Positions 9,476-20,478 of a stretch of 63,561 bases of DNA are shown here, in pieces (the stretch's first letter is position 1; the number at the start of each line of letters is the position of its first letter). Where the stretch lies: contig JAHYJR010000004.1 in NCBI GenBank assembly GCA_019429005.1, forward strand, positions 77,700 to 141,260, read 5' to 3'. The stretch comes from Nanobdellati archaeon (GTDB lineage Archaea; EX4484-52; GLR71). Made by a program: the position numbers and the translations under genes. Below the pieces are notes generated by a model. That model saw only the letters and a list, made by a program, of their open reading frames with translations. It was not told where the DNA came from and did no database searches.

Positions 9476-10402
9476 TTAAATTAAAAGCTTCCCATCTTTC
9501 ATTATTACCTTATCATCAGCATAGATTGTTGGTTTGAAAAGTATAGAATCATAATGAATATCAGAATAGACTTTTCCACCAAAAGCGGTACTATTACCAA
9601 ATGCAATATGACAAGTACCAAAAACTTTTTCATCTTGTAATATAAAACCAATTATTTCAGCTTTCATATTTATACCAATACCAAATTCTGCAATATTTCG
9701 TGCATTTTCTATAGTATCAAAAAGCTTGGAAAGTTTACAGCCTTTATCAGAGATATCCCTGGCAAGCCCCTCTTTTACTGTAATAATCGCACCCTCACTT
9801 GCAATCACGCCATTTGCATCTTTCATAATATCAACTACAATTATTCCGTTTGCTGTTGATTCTAGTGGTGCAAAAAAGACTTCTCCAGCTGGAAGATTGC
9901 CATAAAGACATTTATCTTTAAGATTATTTGTATCTACATCAATTTCAGGTCTGACATCAAAAGAAATATCTGTACCAGACGGTGTGATAACGCGTATCTG
10001 TTTGGATGACATAAGTGCATCTTTTATTGTTAAACCTAATTTATCCATATCAGATGAATCTACATCAAGAGCATCAAACATCAGTTCGTTAAACCCTGGC
10101 ATTGATGCAATCCGTGCACCATTTTCACAAGCTTTAATTCTTGCGTTTGTATGTGTCAAAGAATTAGTTGTAATCAATATTGAAATATCATGTTCAAGCA
10201 TGATTTTTGCAACCTCATCAGACGGTTCTTCACCTGAATGATTACCTATAGGCTTTTTAACAAAAATTGTGTTTTCAGATAATTTTTTTGCAGCTTCAAA
10301 AAAGGGTTCTGCATTTTTTTCCAAATTATCATCTGTTAAAACAAGAACTTTTTCACCTTGCTTTATATCAAATACATCTTTCAAAATTTTTACCATATTC
10401 AT
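9476..10402 (-). CDS. Aminopeptidase-like protein, M29 (AmpS/COG2309) family
   Basis: A 308-residue relative of thermophilic (M29) metallo-aminopeptidases. The C-terminal catalytic-type half shows NLPAGEVFFAPLESTANG, then AEFGIGINMKAEI, and GTCHIAFGNSTAFGGKVYSDIHYD, which supply the conserved Glu/His metal-site residues. The N-terminal half is shorter than in its neighbour, the other M29 gene at 10442-11539. The two lie 39 bp apart on the same strand and probably arose by duplication. It would remove N-terminal residues from peptides in the cytoplasm. Confidence 0.8.
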   Translation of the reverse strand: MNMVKILKDVFDIKQGEKVLVLTDDNLEKNAEPFFEAAKKLSENTIFVKKPIGNHSGEEPSDEVAKIMLEHDISILITTNSLTHTNARIKACENGARIASMPGFNELMFDALDVDSSDMDKLGLTIKDALMSSKQIRVITPSGTDISFDVRPEIDVDTNNLKDKCLYGNLPAGEVFFAPLESTANGIIVVDIMKDANGVIASEGAIITVKEGLARDISDKGCKLSKLFDTIENARNIAEFGIGINMKAEIIGFILQDEKVFGTCHIAFGNSTAFGGKVYSDIHYDSILFKPTIYADDKVIMKDGKLLI

Positions 10403-10441
10403 TTAAATCAACTTAATAATTATTCAACAAGCACGCAACAA

Positions 10442-11539
10442 TCACTCAATAAATTTACCATCAACTATTACAGGTTTTCCATCCACTTCAAGTAAAGAAC
10501 CTTTAGACATTGTCTTGAAAAAATCCCAATGTATTGTAGACTCATTTTTACCACCAAAAAGGGTATTGTCACCAATAGCAATATGTATAGTCCCTTTAAT
10601 TTTCTCATCAACAATAGTAAGACCGCCTGTTGATTCTGCATTTGGATTTGTACCTATACCAAGCTCACCAATATTAAGCTTATCTCCTGTAGCATTTTTA
10701 ATCACATCTTCAAAAGCATCTTGACCCTTATCAATCTTATACTCTACAACTTTACCATCTTTAAACTTGAACCAAACACCTTCAACTTGCTTTCCATAAT
10801 GCCATAGACTTGGAAGATCAAAATAGATTTCGCCGTTAGCAGAATTCTCAATAGGTGCAAAAAATAATTCGCCATCTGGCATATTTATAAAACCCATCTT
10901 TTCATGTTCCAAAATAGCACAACCATTCATACATTCTCGACCTTTTACGGAAAACTCAAGATTTGTCTTATCTCCAATAATTCGTATATGATTAGCATTT
11001 TTGAATTTTTTTGCTAAAGTTTCATTATATTTATATAACGCCTCATAATCAATATCAAAAGAATTCCAGAAAACCCTTTTAAGTTTTTCAAAAGTAATTC
11101 CTAACGATTTTGCGATATTTTCAGTAGGATACCCCATAAGAAGTATCTTAAGATCTTTTTTTATGAGTCTTTTCTCTTCAAAATCACGTATAGGTTTCAT
11201 TGTTTTTCTCATAACTTGAATTTTATCTTGAGGTAACCTACTAGCAAGAACTGGATTGGATTCATCTATGATTATCTCAACATCCATATCTTTAGATAAA
11301 ATATCATTGAGTTTAGGTTTATCTTTAATATAGTTTACATCTATATACGTATACGTTTTTAATGAAAGTTCACTACTGTTATAAAAAATAGTTGGTTGTG
11401 CACCAATAATTGAACATTCATATGCAAGCATTTGAGCAAATTTAATTGATTCTGGCCCAGAACGTATAACAACAAGATCTTTTCTCTTGACTGAAAGATT
11501 AACGTTTATTATTTTTTTTGCGATTGACTCAAGATTCAT
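10442..11539 (-). CDS. Aminopeptidase, M29 family
   Basis: A 365-residue M29-type aminopeptidase of full family length. Motifs include NMPDGELFFAPIENSANGEI, IGELGIGTNPNAE and GTIHIAIGDNTLFGG followed by STIHWD. These glutamates, histidines and the aspartate form the two-metal site of the family. The start at ATG 11539 is supported by MNLESIAKKIINV, a usual opening. It is the upstream gene of a tandem pair with 9476-10402; the second copy may have diverged in specificity. Confidence 0.85.
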   Translation of the reverse strand: MNLESIAKKIINVNLSVKRKDLVVIRSGPESIKFAQMLAYECSIIGAQPTIFYNSSELSLKTYTYIDVNYIKDKPKLNDILSKDMDVEIIIDESNPVLASRLPQDKIQVMRKTMKPIRDFEEKRLIKKDLKILLMGYPTENIAKSLGITFEKLKRVFWNSFDIDYEALYKYNETLAKKFKNANHIRIIGDKTNLEFSVKGRECMNGCAILEHEKMGFINMPDGELFFAPIENSANGEIYFDLPSLWHYGKQVEGVWFKFKDGKVVEYKIDKGQDAFEDVIKNATGDKLNIGELGIGTNPNAESTGGLTIVDEKIKGTIHIAIGDNTLFGGKNESTIHWDFFKTMSKGSLLEVDGKPVIVDGKFIE

Positions 11540-11637
11540 ATTTAACTACCTCAATAATAAGTCTATAAGAATTATTATGTGCTAGAGTTAATAAAAATAG
11601 TTCAAAGGCGTTTATCTAATTTAATTAAAAAATAAGA

Positions 11638-14600
11638 TTAAACACCAAAAATAGCTCTTAAAGCAGCTCGTTTTATATAAACACCTATAATCAACAATAT
11701 TAAGATTATATTTGTTACGTCCTCTGCATGTTCAGAAAATGAAAATCCTGTTGGAAGTGCATTGATAACAAGTATTTCTGTTGCTAACTTATCACTTGTT
11801 TTACTAAGTGTTGCAATAAATGCAATATTGTAGTTACCAACATCATCAAAAGTATGATTAAAATAGATTATTTCTTTATCCATAACATAAATCTTTTCTT
11901 TTGAAATCAATTCATCATCAATAAATAGCATTACATCAACAAAACCTGCAATATCAACAGATATGCCAACACCCAATTCAGTCTGATGATTTACAATTAT
12001 AACAGATTCTGTAACAATCTTTTCTAGAGTCACACCACCATAGACTATAAACATTTGAGTCTCATTAAAATCTGTACCTGAAACAAGTATCAGAGATTCA
12101 TGTAAGCCTACACTAAGATCTCCGAAATAAGATAACTCAAAACACATATCATTATCTAAATCAGTTACATCAACAAAAATATTGTCAATATATAATTCAA
12201 CACGATTATCATCAGTCAAATTCTCAGTATTTACAAAACATCCTGAAAATGTTATAACATCACCTACAACAACATTTATTGGTATTTTAAATGATGAAAA
12301 TCCTAATAAAATTACGGATTGTGTCTCTAGAGTCTCGTTTGACTCATTTGAATCATCATCAATCCTAGGCCAACTGCCTGAACTATAACTACCACCATTG
12401 CTGCTGCCACAACCGACATGACAAGTTGGACTGTTTATATCAAGAGGATTGCTACCATTTGCGATTTCGGTCCCATCATCTATACCGTCACCATCTGAAT
12501 CTGCAAGATTAGGATTTGTACGATATGGGTTCTCAAGATATTCATAAAGATTAGATAAACCATCGCCATCATTATCATAAGTCGCATCCTTTGGGTCTGT
12601 TGGATTCATATTGTAGGTTATTTCCCAACCATCTGGGATTCCATCATTATCACTGTCAGGATTATTTGGATTTGTTCCAAGAAGATATTCTTCATAATTA
12701 GTAAGACCATCATTATCAGGGTCTTCATCACCATCTAAAATACCATTATTATCAGAATCATTATTATTTGGGTCTAAAATATTTCCAGTCTGGTTGTAAT
12801 GGTTTTCCCAACCAGTTGGAAGTCCATCTCCATCCGGATCAATATCTTGACCTGTTGCAAGCGTTATTGCAGATGTTTCAATAGAACGGTTTATATTATC
12901 AACGTAATCAGAGGCCTCTACAACAAAAAAGTATTTTGTCAATGGATTTAATCCTGTGATATTCACAAGGTTTGTTGCATTTGAAACTACTAAATTTGGT
13001 ACTGAAAAATCCTGTCCACCACTAAAGAGCGAATAATAAATATTATATTTCTCAACATCATCAGACATTGAAAATATCCAATTCAAGCGTATAGTTTCGT
13101 TATCTATCGCAATCGCTACAGGATTACTTGGAGCAAAAGGAATTATTGAATCTAAAATAACGCTATAAGACACACTTATATCAGTCACAACATTTGAAGA
13201 TGTATCAACAACTGTAACATTTATAGTATATACACCAGGAGCACTATTTGCTATGATATCACCTTCCCAAATGTTACCAATAGTATTTGAAAGAAGAACA
13301 CTCTCTGCTTCCACTGAAAATATACCAGAATCATCTGTCACATTAACTGTAACATGAATCGTCTCAAGCGGAGATACAATGGAATCATCAATAGTTATAC
13401 TATTTATAACAGGATAAGTTGCACTCAATGGAATTATAGTTAAGGTCATTGTACTTGATGCGGTTAATATGCTATCATTTGCAATAAATGTAATGTTTTC
13501 ATCGCCAATCCATCCACTCAATGCTGTAAATGTAACGACATTTGTAAATGGATCAATATAGACTGTTGCATGACTTGGTGTTGTTGATGAATAGGATAAC
13601 ACATCACCATCTACATCTGTAAAATAATTATCAAGATCAATTGACGAATCACTTAGACTTTCACCTATGATTAAATTTGGTAAGACTCCTGTTGCAACTG
13701 GAGCATCGTTTATAGAGTTAACCGTAACTGTAAACATATCAGTATCAGTCAGACCGCCCTCATCTGTCACTTCGATTGTCACAATAGATAAACCGTTCCA
13801 ATCCTCAGTAGGATAAACATCAATATTATTATTGGAATCTATTGTCACATTAACGTATAAATCTGTAAATATTATTGAATATCTCAGATTATCATTACTC
13901 GTCTGTGTATCATTTGCATAAGTATTCAAATTAAAAGCATTCTCCTTAAAACCATCTTCATCAAGCTCAACATCTGGAAGTCCGGATATACTTGGAGCTG
14001 TATTAGGTAAAGCAGATATATTTATTGTAATATCTTTTGTTGCTTGGAGAAGCCCGGAATCAGTAAGTACCAATGTTGCGACATCACTACCAATCATTCC
14101 AGATTTTGGTGTAATATTAAGGATATCGCTTGCATTAATTGATGCAGTATAAAGATAAGTATTAACATTATTAATTGTCCAGATTAAAGTTGCAGCAGAA
14201 TCTTCAATATCATATTTGTAGGCTGTTAAATCAAATAAATATGTTGTATCTTGAGTTACAGCAAAATCTGATGGAACACCTGTTATTTCAGGCACATCAT
14301 TTATAGGATTAACAGTTATAATAAAAGATTGTGATGCAGTTAAACCACCTTCATCTGTAACCTTTATTGTTATCGTTGAAAAACCGAACCAATTTAATGC
14401 TGGTTGTATGTCTATATTTTTTGAGGAATCAATAGAGAAACCAACGTTTGTATTTGTGTTTCCGGTAATAGTGTATATCAGATTAACATCAAGAGTCTCT
14501 GTATCTGTTACATAAGAATTAAGATTGAATACATCAAACTTAGGGATGTCTTCATCTGTACTTATATTGGGTATTATGCTTATTGACGGTGGTGTATTTA

Positions 14601-16302
14601 AATGAGTTACATTAACCCTTAAAGTGTCAGAACCGCTTAAACCGTGTGGGTCTGTTGCAGTGAATGTGATGTCTTCAATACCAGTCCAAGATGGTGGTGC
14701 GCTCAAAATTAAAATATGTGTTGTTGGATTTATACTTACACCAACATTTGAATTGCCCGAATATGACCAAGTAAGCGTGCTTTTAGCATCAGTTGAGTCA
14801 AGTACATAATCATCAAGATCTATTGTTGAATCGCTAGTGCTCTGTACTAGGGTTTTATCTGGAAGATCCATTACAGACGGTGCAGTGTTAGTAACTAACA
14901 TTGTAAATTCAATATCTTTACTTTTATCTATAATTTCTACATTACCTGTTTTTGTATCATATGCAGACTTTGATGCTGTATAAGTATAAGTACCACTTTG
15001 GAAACCTGTAAGTGTTAATTGTCCGGATGAATCTGTTACACCTGTTTCTCCATCCATTGTTATAGAGACACCTATTAAACTTGAAGATTCTGTAAATGTC
15101 ACAGAATAAACCGGTTTAGGATCAACTGTTATAAACATAGACAGATAATTTGGTGTATTATCAAGACCTGAACATAATGTTGAATTTGCAAGACCTGTAA
15201 TTGAAATATTATAAGATCCAGCTGTTTCTGGAACCCAATTAAAACCATTATATTCTGCAGTAAAATTATCATTATTTGCATCAGCAAGATATGTTTGTAA
15301 TTCTACAAGAGTGCCACTCTCTTTTTTAATATCATAGGTTATCGCTGTTGGTATTGGTGTTAATACATAATTTGAATCATCATATTGATAATTATTAGCA
15401 TAATTAGAGATTTTTGAAAAATTAAATATCTGTTGAAATCCCACAATAGGGTATGGATTTACAATTGTAAGATCATTTAAAATAGTATAACATTCATTTC
15501 TTGGAAGTCGCGGTAACACGGAAAAAATATCTGTTGCACTTTGAGCGATACTATTTATACAAACATCATCAATTACGTTTGTAGTAATTGTTGCGGTATA
15601 TGTGCCATCTGTAGTTGGAGTCCATGTGAATTCAACATCTTGTGCTGTATCCATATATAATGGCGGTCCATCATCACCACTAGATTTTGTATAATATTTA
15701 TTAGATGTATACACTAAGGATGTTCCTTTCTTTATTTCAAGCTTAACATGTATATCTGAAGAATAATAATCATCTTTAAGGGAATCTGGTGTAAAACCTA
15801 CACCTGTATCTGCATCTTGAAATGCACTGTAAGTTGTTGCATCAAGACTTGATTGTGTGTTTATAACAATAGGTACTTCTGCATGTTCATCATTTGTTAC
15901 AGTAAATGAATCCACTGTCGATGAACAATCTGAAAGTTGATATAATGTTTTTGATATAGTTCCACTACATTGTGTTCCGCCACCAGAACATTGATTAAAC
16001 ACCTTATATTCTAAAGGAACTTGACCTGGACTTGTAAAAAATATAGCATACCCGAATGTAGTTGTAAGCTGTGCAGGGTATTTTATAATCAATTGTCCAT
16101 TTGTTGTTGAATAGGATGGTATGATTCCTGAAAAAGCATTATGATTAATACAACTAGCCTCTAGACAATCATATGCTAAGACATTTACATTATTTTGGTT
16201 AAATGTATAAGTAACATCTGCAGTAGCAGACACAAGACCTGAAAAACAATATAAAATACTTATAATTACAAATAATACTTTAGGAAATCTATTAAAACTC
16301 AT
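11638..16302 (-). CDS. Large cell-surface protein: cadherin-like, FN3 and thrombospondin type 3 repeats
   Basis: A 1554-residue secreted protein with an N-terminal signal peptide (LFVIISILYCFSGLVSA). Residues about 30-450 are beta-rich, followed by a PEGA-like or carboxypeptidase-regulatory-like unit. At least five dystroglycan/cadherin-type repeats come next (recurring WTG/WFG..ITFTATD or ITIKVTDEGGLT with NDVPEI or NTAPSI linkers), then a fibronectin type III domain (NPVAIAIDNETIRLNW). Calcium-binding thrombospondin type 3 repeats (DPDGDGLPTGWE, DSDNDGIPDGWE, DSDGDGIDDGTE) follow near residues 1150-1290. It ends in PTGF, a transmembrane helix (IILILLIIGVYI) and a basic tail. This resembles a sorted or anchored adhesin. 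ATG 16302 follows GGTGGTGGTGG and overlaps the stop of the upstream gene. Confidence 0.85.
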   Translation of the reverse strand: MSFNRFPKVLFVIISILYCFSGLVSATADVTYTFNQNNVNVLAYDCLEASCINHNAFSGIIPSYSTTNGQLIIKYPAQLTTTFGYAIFFTSPGQVPLEYKVFNQCSGGGTQCSGTISKTLYQLSDCSSTVDSFTVTNDEHAEVPIVINTQSSLDATTYSAFQDADTGVGFTPDSLKDDYYSSDIHVKLEIKKGTSLVYTSNKYYTKSSGDDGPPLYMDTAQDVEFTWTPTTDGTYTATITTNVIDDVCINSIAQSATDIFSVLPRLPRNECYTILNDLTIVNPYPIVGFQQIFNFSKISNYANNYQYDDSNYVLTPIPTAITYDIKKESGTLVELQTYLADANNDNFTAEYNGFNWVPETAGSYNISITGLANSTLCSGLDNTPNYLSMFITVDPKPVYSVTFTESSSLIGVSITMDGETGVTDSSGQLTLTGFQSGTYTYTASKSAYDTKTGNVEIIDKSKDIEFTMLVTNTAPSVMDLPDKTLVQSTSDSTIDLDDYVLDSTDAKSTLTWSYSGNSNVGVSINPTTHILILSAPPSWTGIEDITFTATDPHGLSGSDTLRVNVTHLNTPPSISIIPNISTDEDIPKFDVFNLNSYVTDTETLDVNLIYTITGNTNTNVGFSIDSSKNIDIQPALNWFGFSTITIKVTDEGGLTASQSFIITVNPINDVPEITGVPSDFAVTQDTTYLFDLTAYKYDIEDSAATLIWTINNVNTYLYTASINASDILNITPKSGMIGSDVATLVLTDSGLLQATKDITINISALPNTAPSISGLPDVELDEDGFKENAFNLNTYANDTQTSNDNLRYSIIFTDLYVNVTIDSNNNIDVYPTEDWNGLSIVTIEVTDEGGLTDTDMFTVTVNSINDAPVATGVLPNLIIGESLSDSSIDLDNYFTDVDGDVLSYSSTTPSHATVYIDPFTNVVTFTALSGWIGDENITFIANDSILTASSTMTLTIIPLSATYPVINSITIDDSIVSPLETIHVTVNVTDDSGIFSVEAESVLLSNTIGNIWEGDIIANSAPGVYTINVTVVDTSSNVVTDISVSYSVILDSIIPFAPSNPVAIAIDNETIRLNWIFSMSDDVEKYNIYYSLFSGGQDFSVPNLVVSNATNLVNITGLNPLTKYFFVVEASDYVDNINRSIETSAITLATGQDIDPDGDGLPTGWENHYNQTGNILDPNNNDSDNNGILDGDEDPDNDGLTNYEEYLLGTNPNNPDSDNDGIPDGWEITYNMNPTDPKDATYDNDGDGLSNLYEYLENPYRTNPNLADSDGDGIDDGTEIANGSNPLDINSPTCHVGCGSSNGGSYSSGSWPRIDDDSNESNETLETQSVILLGFSSFKIPINVVVGDVITFSGCFVNTENLTDDNRVELYIDNIFVDVTDLDNDMCFELSYFGDLSVGLHESLILVSGTDFNETQMFIVYGGVTLEKIVTESVIIVNHQTELGVGISVDIAGFVDVMLFIDDELISKEKIYVMDKEIIYFNHTFDDVGNYNIAFIATLSKTSDKLATEILVINALPTGFSFSEHAEDVTNIILILLIIGVYIKRAALRAIFGV

Positions 16303-18182
16303 TTTATACCACCACCACCATCTTCATCAATGATTATATCACTATCATCACCTGAAGATGCTGTATTACTATTACCATTATTTTTAAAACTTTCAACCAC
16401 AAGATTAAAATCATAATCAGATACGCTAGAGTCACCTAAAAGAATTAAACCCTTATAATCAGAATAAATTTTATCTATATCAACACCTTCAGGTGTTGTT
16501 ATTGACCAGTCACGCATATGAGGATTTGTTATAGATTCAGAAAATAAATAACTACTACCTGTTGAAACACTTTTTTTGATATTGGATTGAACAAGATTTA
16601 AAGGAATATGATTTTCAGATAAAATAGCCCAATCAAGATCCGTTCCAGCAGTAATCTTAAATGCATAAATACCAGATGTAACATTTTCTATCTTTTTACT
16701 GATATTGACCTCATCAACAGTATTAAAAGGTAATGTATAAACAGAAAAACCATCAAAATCAAAATTGTTATATTCATTACAAGTTATATTTACGCTTTTT
16801 TGATCAAAAGGTCTGAAGTATTTTGGAAATCTACTTGTTGAAACAGAATTGATTATCTTTGATAACTCTAGACTTGAAGTATCTGTAAAACCACGTTTTT
16901 TGAAACCATTTATCACATTTTCAACCATAAAATCGGATGATAATGGAAACTGTGTAAAGAAATCCCCACCTATATAAGGTGTATCTTTAAATATATTATC
17001 AAGTTCTGGATCGTATGTGTCTACATTAGGTTCTGATTCTTGAACAACAGGTTTAACTTTTTCTTTAATTGATTTGGATATTAAAGACTCGTCAATAAAA
17101 GTTATTCCACCTTCGCTATCTTTGACCCAACCCTTTAAAACATAATTTTCTGGAGGTAGGTTAAGATTTAAAATTGTGCCTTCATCTGAGTCCTCAAAAT
17201 CAGAGATATCATAATTTATTGGTTCACCTTCAAAATTATTAACAGGTTTTCCGTCAGAATCAATAAGTTGAATTGAAGCATCAACAATATCATCACTAAA
17301 ACCTATAGGTATTCCCCAAAGAGTTTCTCCCTCATCTGTAACTGTTAATTTATATGAATCCATACCAATTTTGTTATTAGAATCAAGACTATCTAAATTA
17401 ACAATTGGATTGTTATTTATACCTAAAATAGAATTACCAATACCCGAAACAGCATTTAATGTTAAACCAGCAAAAAGTACTGCTAAACCTTTTCTTTTAA
17501 ATTCGCTACGAATATCTTTTGCATTAAAATAATCTTCAGCAATTTTTAGAGTTTCTTCATCTTTAAAATATAAATTTAATAGTTCGCTCGGATCTGTAAA
17601 AGCAGATTCTATAAGAGCATCAAAAGATTCCTTATATTCGCTAGAAGTCTCAAGCATTGAATCATGACGTGAAATTGGCTTTTTTGAATTATACAATTCA
17701 GCTATAAAACCAGGTGCTTTTTTTATTTTTTGAATACTTTTTAGAATTTCAATAGATGCATCAATCAGACCATATGCACCATATTTACAAAGATCTTTTG
17801 TATCTGATAAGATTTCTTTAAGTGGAATAGTTGGTTCAGAATGTATTTCCAAAATTGTGTCAGATAATTTATTAAAATCCTCTTTTGTAAGATATCTTGA
17901 AAAATATTTATTTTCAATAAATGCATCATTTAAAATCTTATAATCTTCAGGAGTGCCTGTCCAAGTTCCATCTCCAAAACTTTTACCATTAAGTTTTATT
18001 TCGCCTTGATTTACTGAAATTATAAGATCTGTAGCCAATTTATTCAAATAATTATCTTTTTGCTTATCGAACCCAAGAGAATCTAGGAAATATAATACAA
18101 AATCATCAGAAAAATAGCTATTTAGTTTAATATTTTTAATACCTGGTTCTACAGATTCATTATCAATATCATTAAATTGCAT
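16299..18182 (-). CDS. Uncharacterised protein translationally coupled to the surface adhesin
   Basis: About 627 residues with no recognised family. Residues 1-230 are helical and charged; a hydrophobic stretch (KGLAVLFAGLTLNAVSGIGNSIL, about residue 240-262) may be a membrane segment. The remainder is beta-rich and acidic, like an extracellular region, and the C terminus is DEDGGGGIK. Its TGA stop overlaps the ATG of the adhesin (ATGA at 16299-16302), so the two are probably made together. ATG 18182 is preferred to 18203 because GGTGG lies just upstream. The two proteins may form a surface complex; this is inferred from the overlap only. Confidence 0.6.
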   Translation of the reverse strand: MQFNDIDNESVEPGIKNIKLNSYFSDDFVLYFLDSLGFDKQKDNYLNKLATDLIISVNQGEIKLNGKSFGDGTWTGTPEDYKILNDAFIENKYFSRYLTKEDFNKLSDTILEIHSEPTIPLKEILSDTKDLCKYGAYGLIDASIEILKSIQKIKKAPGFIAELYNSKKPISRHDSMLETSSEYKESFDALIESAFTDPSELLNLYFKDEETLKIAEDYFNAKDIRSEFKRKGLAVLFAGLTLNAVSGIGNSILGINNNPIVNLDSLDSNNKIGMDSYKLTVTDEGETLWGIPIGFSDDIVDASIQLIDSDGKPVNNFEGEPINYDISDFEDSDEGTILNLNLPPENYVLKGWVKDSEGGITFIDESLISKSIKEKVKPVVQESEPNVDTYDPELDNIFKDTPYIGGDFFTQFPLSSDFMVENVINGFKKRGFTDTSSLELSKIINSVSTSRFPKYFRPFDQKSVNITCNEYNNFDFDGFSVYTLPFNTVDEVNISKKIENVTSGIYAFKITAGTDLDWAILSENHIPLNLVQSNIKKSVSTGSSYLFSESITNPHMRDWSITTPEGVDIDKIYSDYKGLILLGDSSVSDYDFNLVVESFKNNGNSNTASSGDDSDIIIDEDGGGGIK

Positions 18183-18369
18183 TTTATACCACCAATATAA
18201 CATTAAAAAATATATTACTTAACTATTCTTTAGGAATAAATCTTTATATTAGTATTGCTAAATAGTAACAAACATGTAAAAACTTTATAATTATACATAA
18301 AAATAACTTTAAAGTTGATTTTAATACAAAACAAAATTAAAAAATCTGCTGTTTTAAGCAAATTATAAT

Positions 18370-20253
18370 TTACATATTATCTACAACAGAAATACCAAGG
18401 ATATTAAGCATATTATCGAGAACAGTCTTTGAAGCTTCAACAAGAGCAATTCTTGTATTGACTTCAGCTTTTTCAGCTTTCAATACAGGTACATTGTTAT
18501 AGAATGAATTGAAAAGTGTAGCTACATTGAATGCATATGTTGCAGCAATAGTTGTATCTTTCATATAAGCTGATTTTTTGATTGTTTCTGGCATCTTTGC
18601 CATCTCAAAAATTAGCTGATGCTCTTCTTTTTTAACAAAGGGTACATCAAGATTAGATTTAATCTTTTTAACTCGTTTAAGTATACTTGAACATCGAACG
18701 GATGCATATTGAAGGTAAGGACCAGTATTTCCTTCAAAACTCAAAGCATCTTCCCACCTAAATGTAATCTTTTTAAAAGCAGATGTTTTCAAAAGAATAT
18801 ATCTTACTGCACCGATACCTATAGCTTCTGCAAGTTTAGTTTTTTCGGAATCAGATAAAACAGATTTATCCCGTTTCTCAATCTCAACAAGTGCACGTTT
18901 AGTTGCCTCGTCAAGAATATCATCAGTTGAAAAACCTACCCATGTACCCTTTCTGCCTGAAAATTTGCCTTCAGGTAACCAGACATGTTCATACGCAATA
19001 TGTATATAATTCTTGAAATGAGGATACCCTAACACTTTCAGTGCTATACGCACAGCTTCCTGCGGATATGCTTGTTCTGCACCTATAACATTTACAACAA
19101 TATCACCATGACCAAAATCAGATGACTTTTTACCATTGTTATTTGTTGTCCAGAGATCTTGTTTATTTGGTTGTTTCATTGTTTTTAGATATTTCAGATT
19201 TTTCTTTAAAAGACCAAACTTCCAAAGATGGAATGCTATATCTTTTCCAGTATAAGTTGCAGTACCATTTGACCTAAACAGTACCTTATCTGAAGAATAC
19301 ATACCTTCCATTGATTTCTCTTTGTCAAGCTTCAAAACTATACAATCCTTGTTTGGACCTTCTCTCTCTTTAATTACACTTTTTGATTCTAATAAAATAG
19401 TTGTTGCTTCTTCAAGAAGTTTTGACTGAACAATATCACTTTCCCATGTCAAAAGATTATAAAATATACCCATACGGAATGCGGTTTGTAATTGAGCAAA
19501 AACACATTTTTCAGTAAGATCCCTTGCAAGAACACTTGTCTTATTGCCACCCTCTTCCATATCTTTGATTATGGTTTCAATATCAGTCTCAAGAGACTTA
19601 TCAGCTTCAAGCTCCTTGTTAATTTCAACATACCGTAACCCGGTCCAATGATCAAACTTCAGATTTTTATCATTTAAAGACTTAAATTTAATATTGTCAA
19701 GAACACTTATTGCAACCTGACGTCCAAGGTCATCAATATAATTTTGAACCTCAACATCATATCCTGCAGCCCTCATAATTCTTGCTAAAGTATCACCCAG
19801 AACAGCATTTCTTGCATGACCAAAATGCCATGGTTTGTTTGGATTAACTGATGTATGTTCAATTATAACTTTTGTTTTCTTACTAGTTTTTATTGAACCA
19901 TATTCATTTCCACGCTTAGAAATATCTTTGATAACAGCTTTTGAAAAGTTATCAAAATTTATAAAAATATTTATATACCCGTTACCTGCGACTTCAATGC
20001 CTTTTATGAAACTATCTTTATCAAATACAATATTATTAGATATAGTATTGGCTATCTCTCTTGGAGCTTTCTTAAGCTTTTTTGCTAAGTCAAAACAGAT
20101 TGTGCAAGCATAAGAACCAAATGCGTAATCAGGTGTCTCTTCGATTGAATCTTTTATTATGGTTTCCGAAATATCATTGATATCCAGTTTCTTTAGACTT
20201 TCATGGATTGTACTTACAATCTGTTTTTTAAGAATCATAAGTGGATATACCAT
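18370..20253 (-). CDS. argS: Arginyl-tRNA synthetase
   Basis: Class I synthetase of 627 residues that charges tRNA-Arg. The N-terminal Add-1 tRNA-binding domain is followed by the HIGH-type signature PNKPWHFGHARNAVLGD near residue 135. The catalytic domain includes YTGKDIAFHLWKFG. In place of KMSKS there is KFSGRKGTWV, as in many ArgRS enzymes that lack a canonical lysine loop. The anticodon-binding DALR domain at the C terminus contains GPYLQYASVRCSSILKR. It faces away from the cassette array that begins about 215 bp upstream of its start. Confidence 0.95.
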   Translation of the reverse strand: MVYPLMILKKQIVSTIHESLKKLDINDISETIIKDSIEETPDYAFGSYACTICFDLAKKLKKAPREIANTISNNIVFDKDSFIKGIEVAGNGYINIFINFDNFSKAVIKDISKRGNEYGSIKTSKKTKVIIEHTSVNPNKPWHFGHARNAVLGDTLARIMRAAGYDVEVQNYIDDLGRQVAISVLDNIKFKSLNDKNLKFDHWTGLRYVEINKELEADKSLETDIETIIKDMEEGGNKTSVLARDLTEKCVFAQLQTAFRMGIFYNLLTWESDIVQSKLLEEATTILLESKSVIKEREGPNKDCIVLKLDKEKSMEGMYSSDKVLFRSNGTATYTGKDIAFHLWKFGLLKKNLKYLKTMKQPNKQDLWTTNNNGKKSSDFGHGDIVVNVIGAEQAYPQEAVRIALKVLGYPHFKNYIHIAYEHVWLPEGKFSGRKGTWVGFSTDDILDEATKRALVEIEKRDKSVLSDSEKTKLAEAIGIGAVRYILLKTSAFKKITFRWEDALSFEGNTGPYLQYASVRCSSILKRVKKIKSNLDVPFVKKEEHQLIFEMAKMPETIKKSAYMKDTTIAATYAFNVATLFNSFYNNVPVLKAEKAEVNTRIALVEASKTVLDNMLNILGISVVDNM

Positions 20254-20467
20254 AAAATCACATAATATTTAAAAATAGGGTTTATAACATTACTTTTATT
20301 TACCTTGAAGATTTATAAGTTTATTAGGGGGTGGGGTTGTTTGAGATGTCTATTTTTCAGGGGTTGTATTTTTAGTATTTAGATAAAAAATATACTAGCA
20401 ATTGAATAATACCGTATAAAATGCCAAAATAACAGTATTATAGGGATAACATTCTGTATAATAACTT
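20254..20467. other. Intergenic region between argS and the cassette array
   Basis: AT-rich spacer that must contain the argS promoter and, at its right end, the left boundary of the cassette array. No integrase gene is present, and no canonical attI sequence is recognisable apart from the AACTTG that precedes the crossover point. A purine-rich GGGGGTGGGG tract lies at about 20328-20337. Confidence 0.5.
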
Positions 20468-20476
20468 GTTATCTGT
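20468..20476 (+). other. Left boundary of cassette 1 (attI-like or secondary insertion point)
   Basis: The sequence AACTTG|TTATCTGT contains the GTTA core. Its nine bases GTTATCTGT are the exact reverse complement of the R'' box ACAGATAAC of the attC at the far end of the same cassette (21519-21527). This marks where cassette 1 joined the chromosome. Whether the left flank is a true attI or a secondary site cannot be decided here. Confidence 0.75.
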
Positions 20477-20478
20477 AA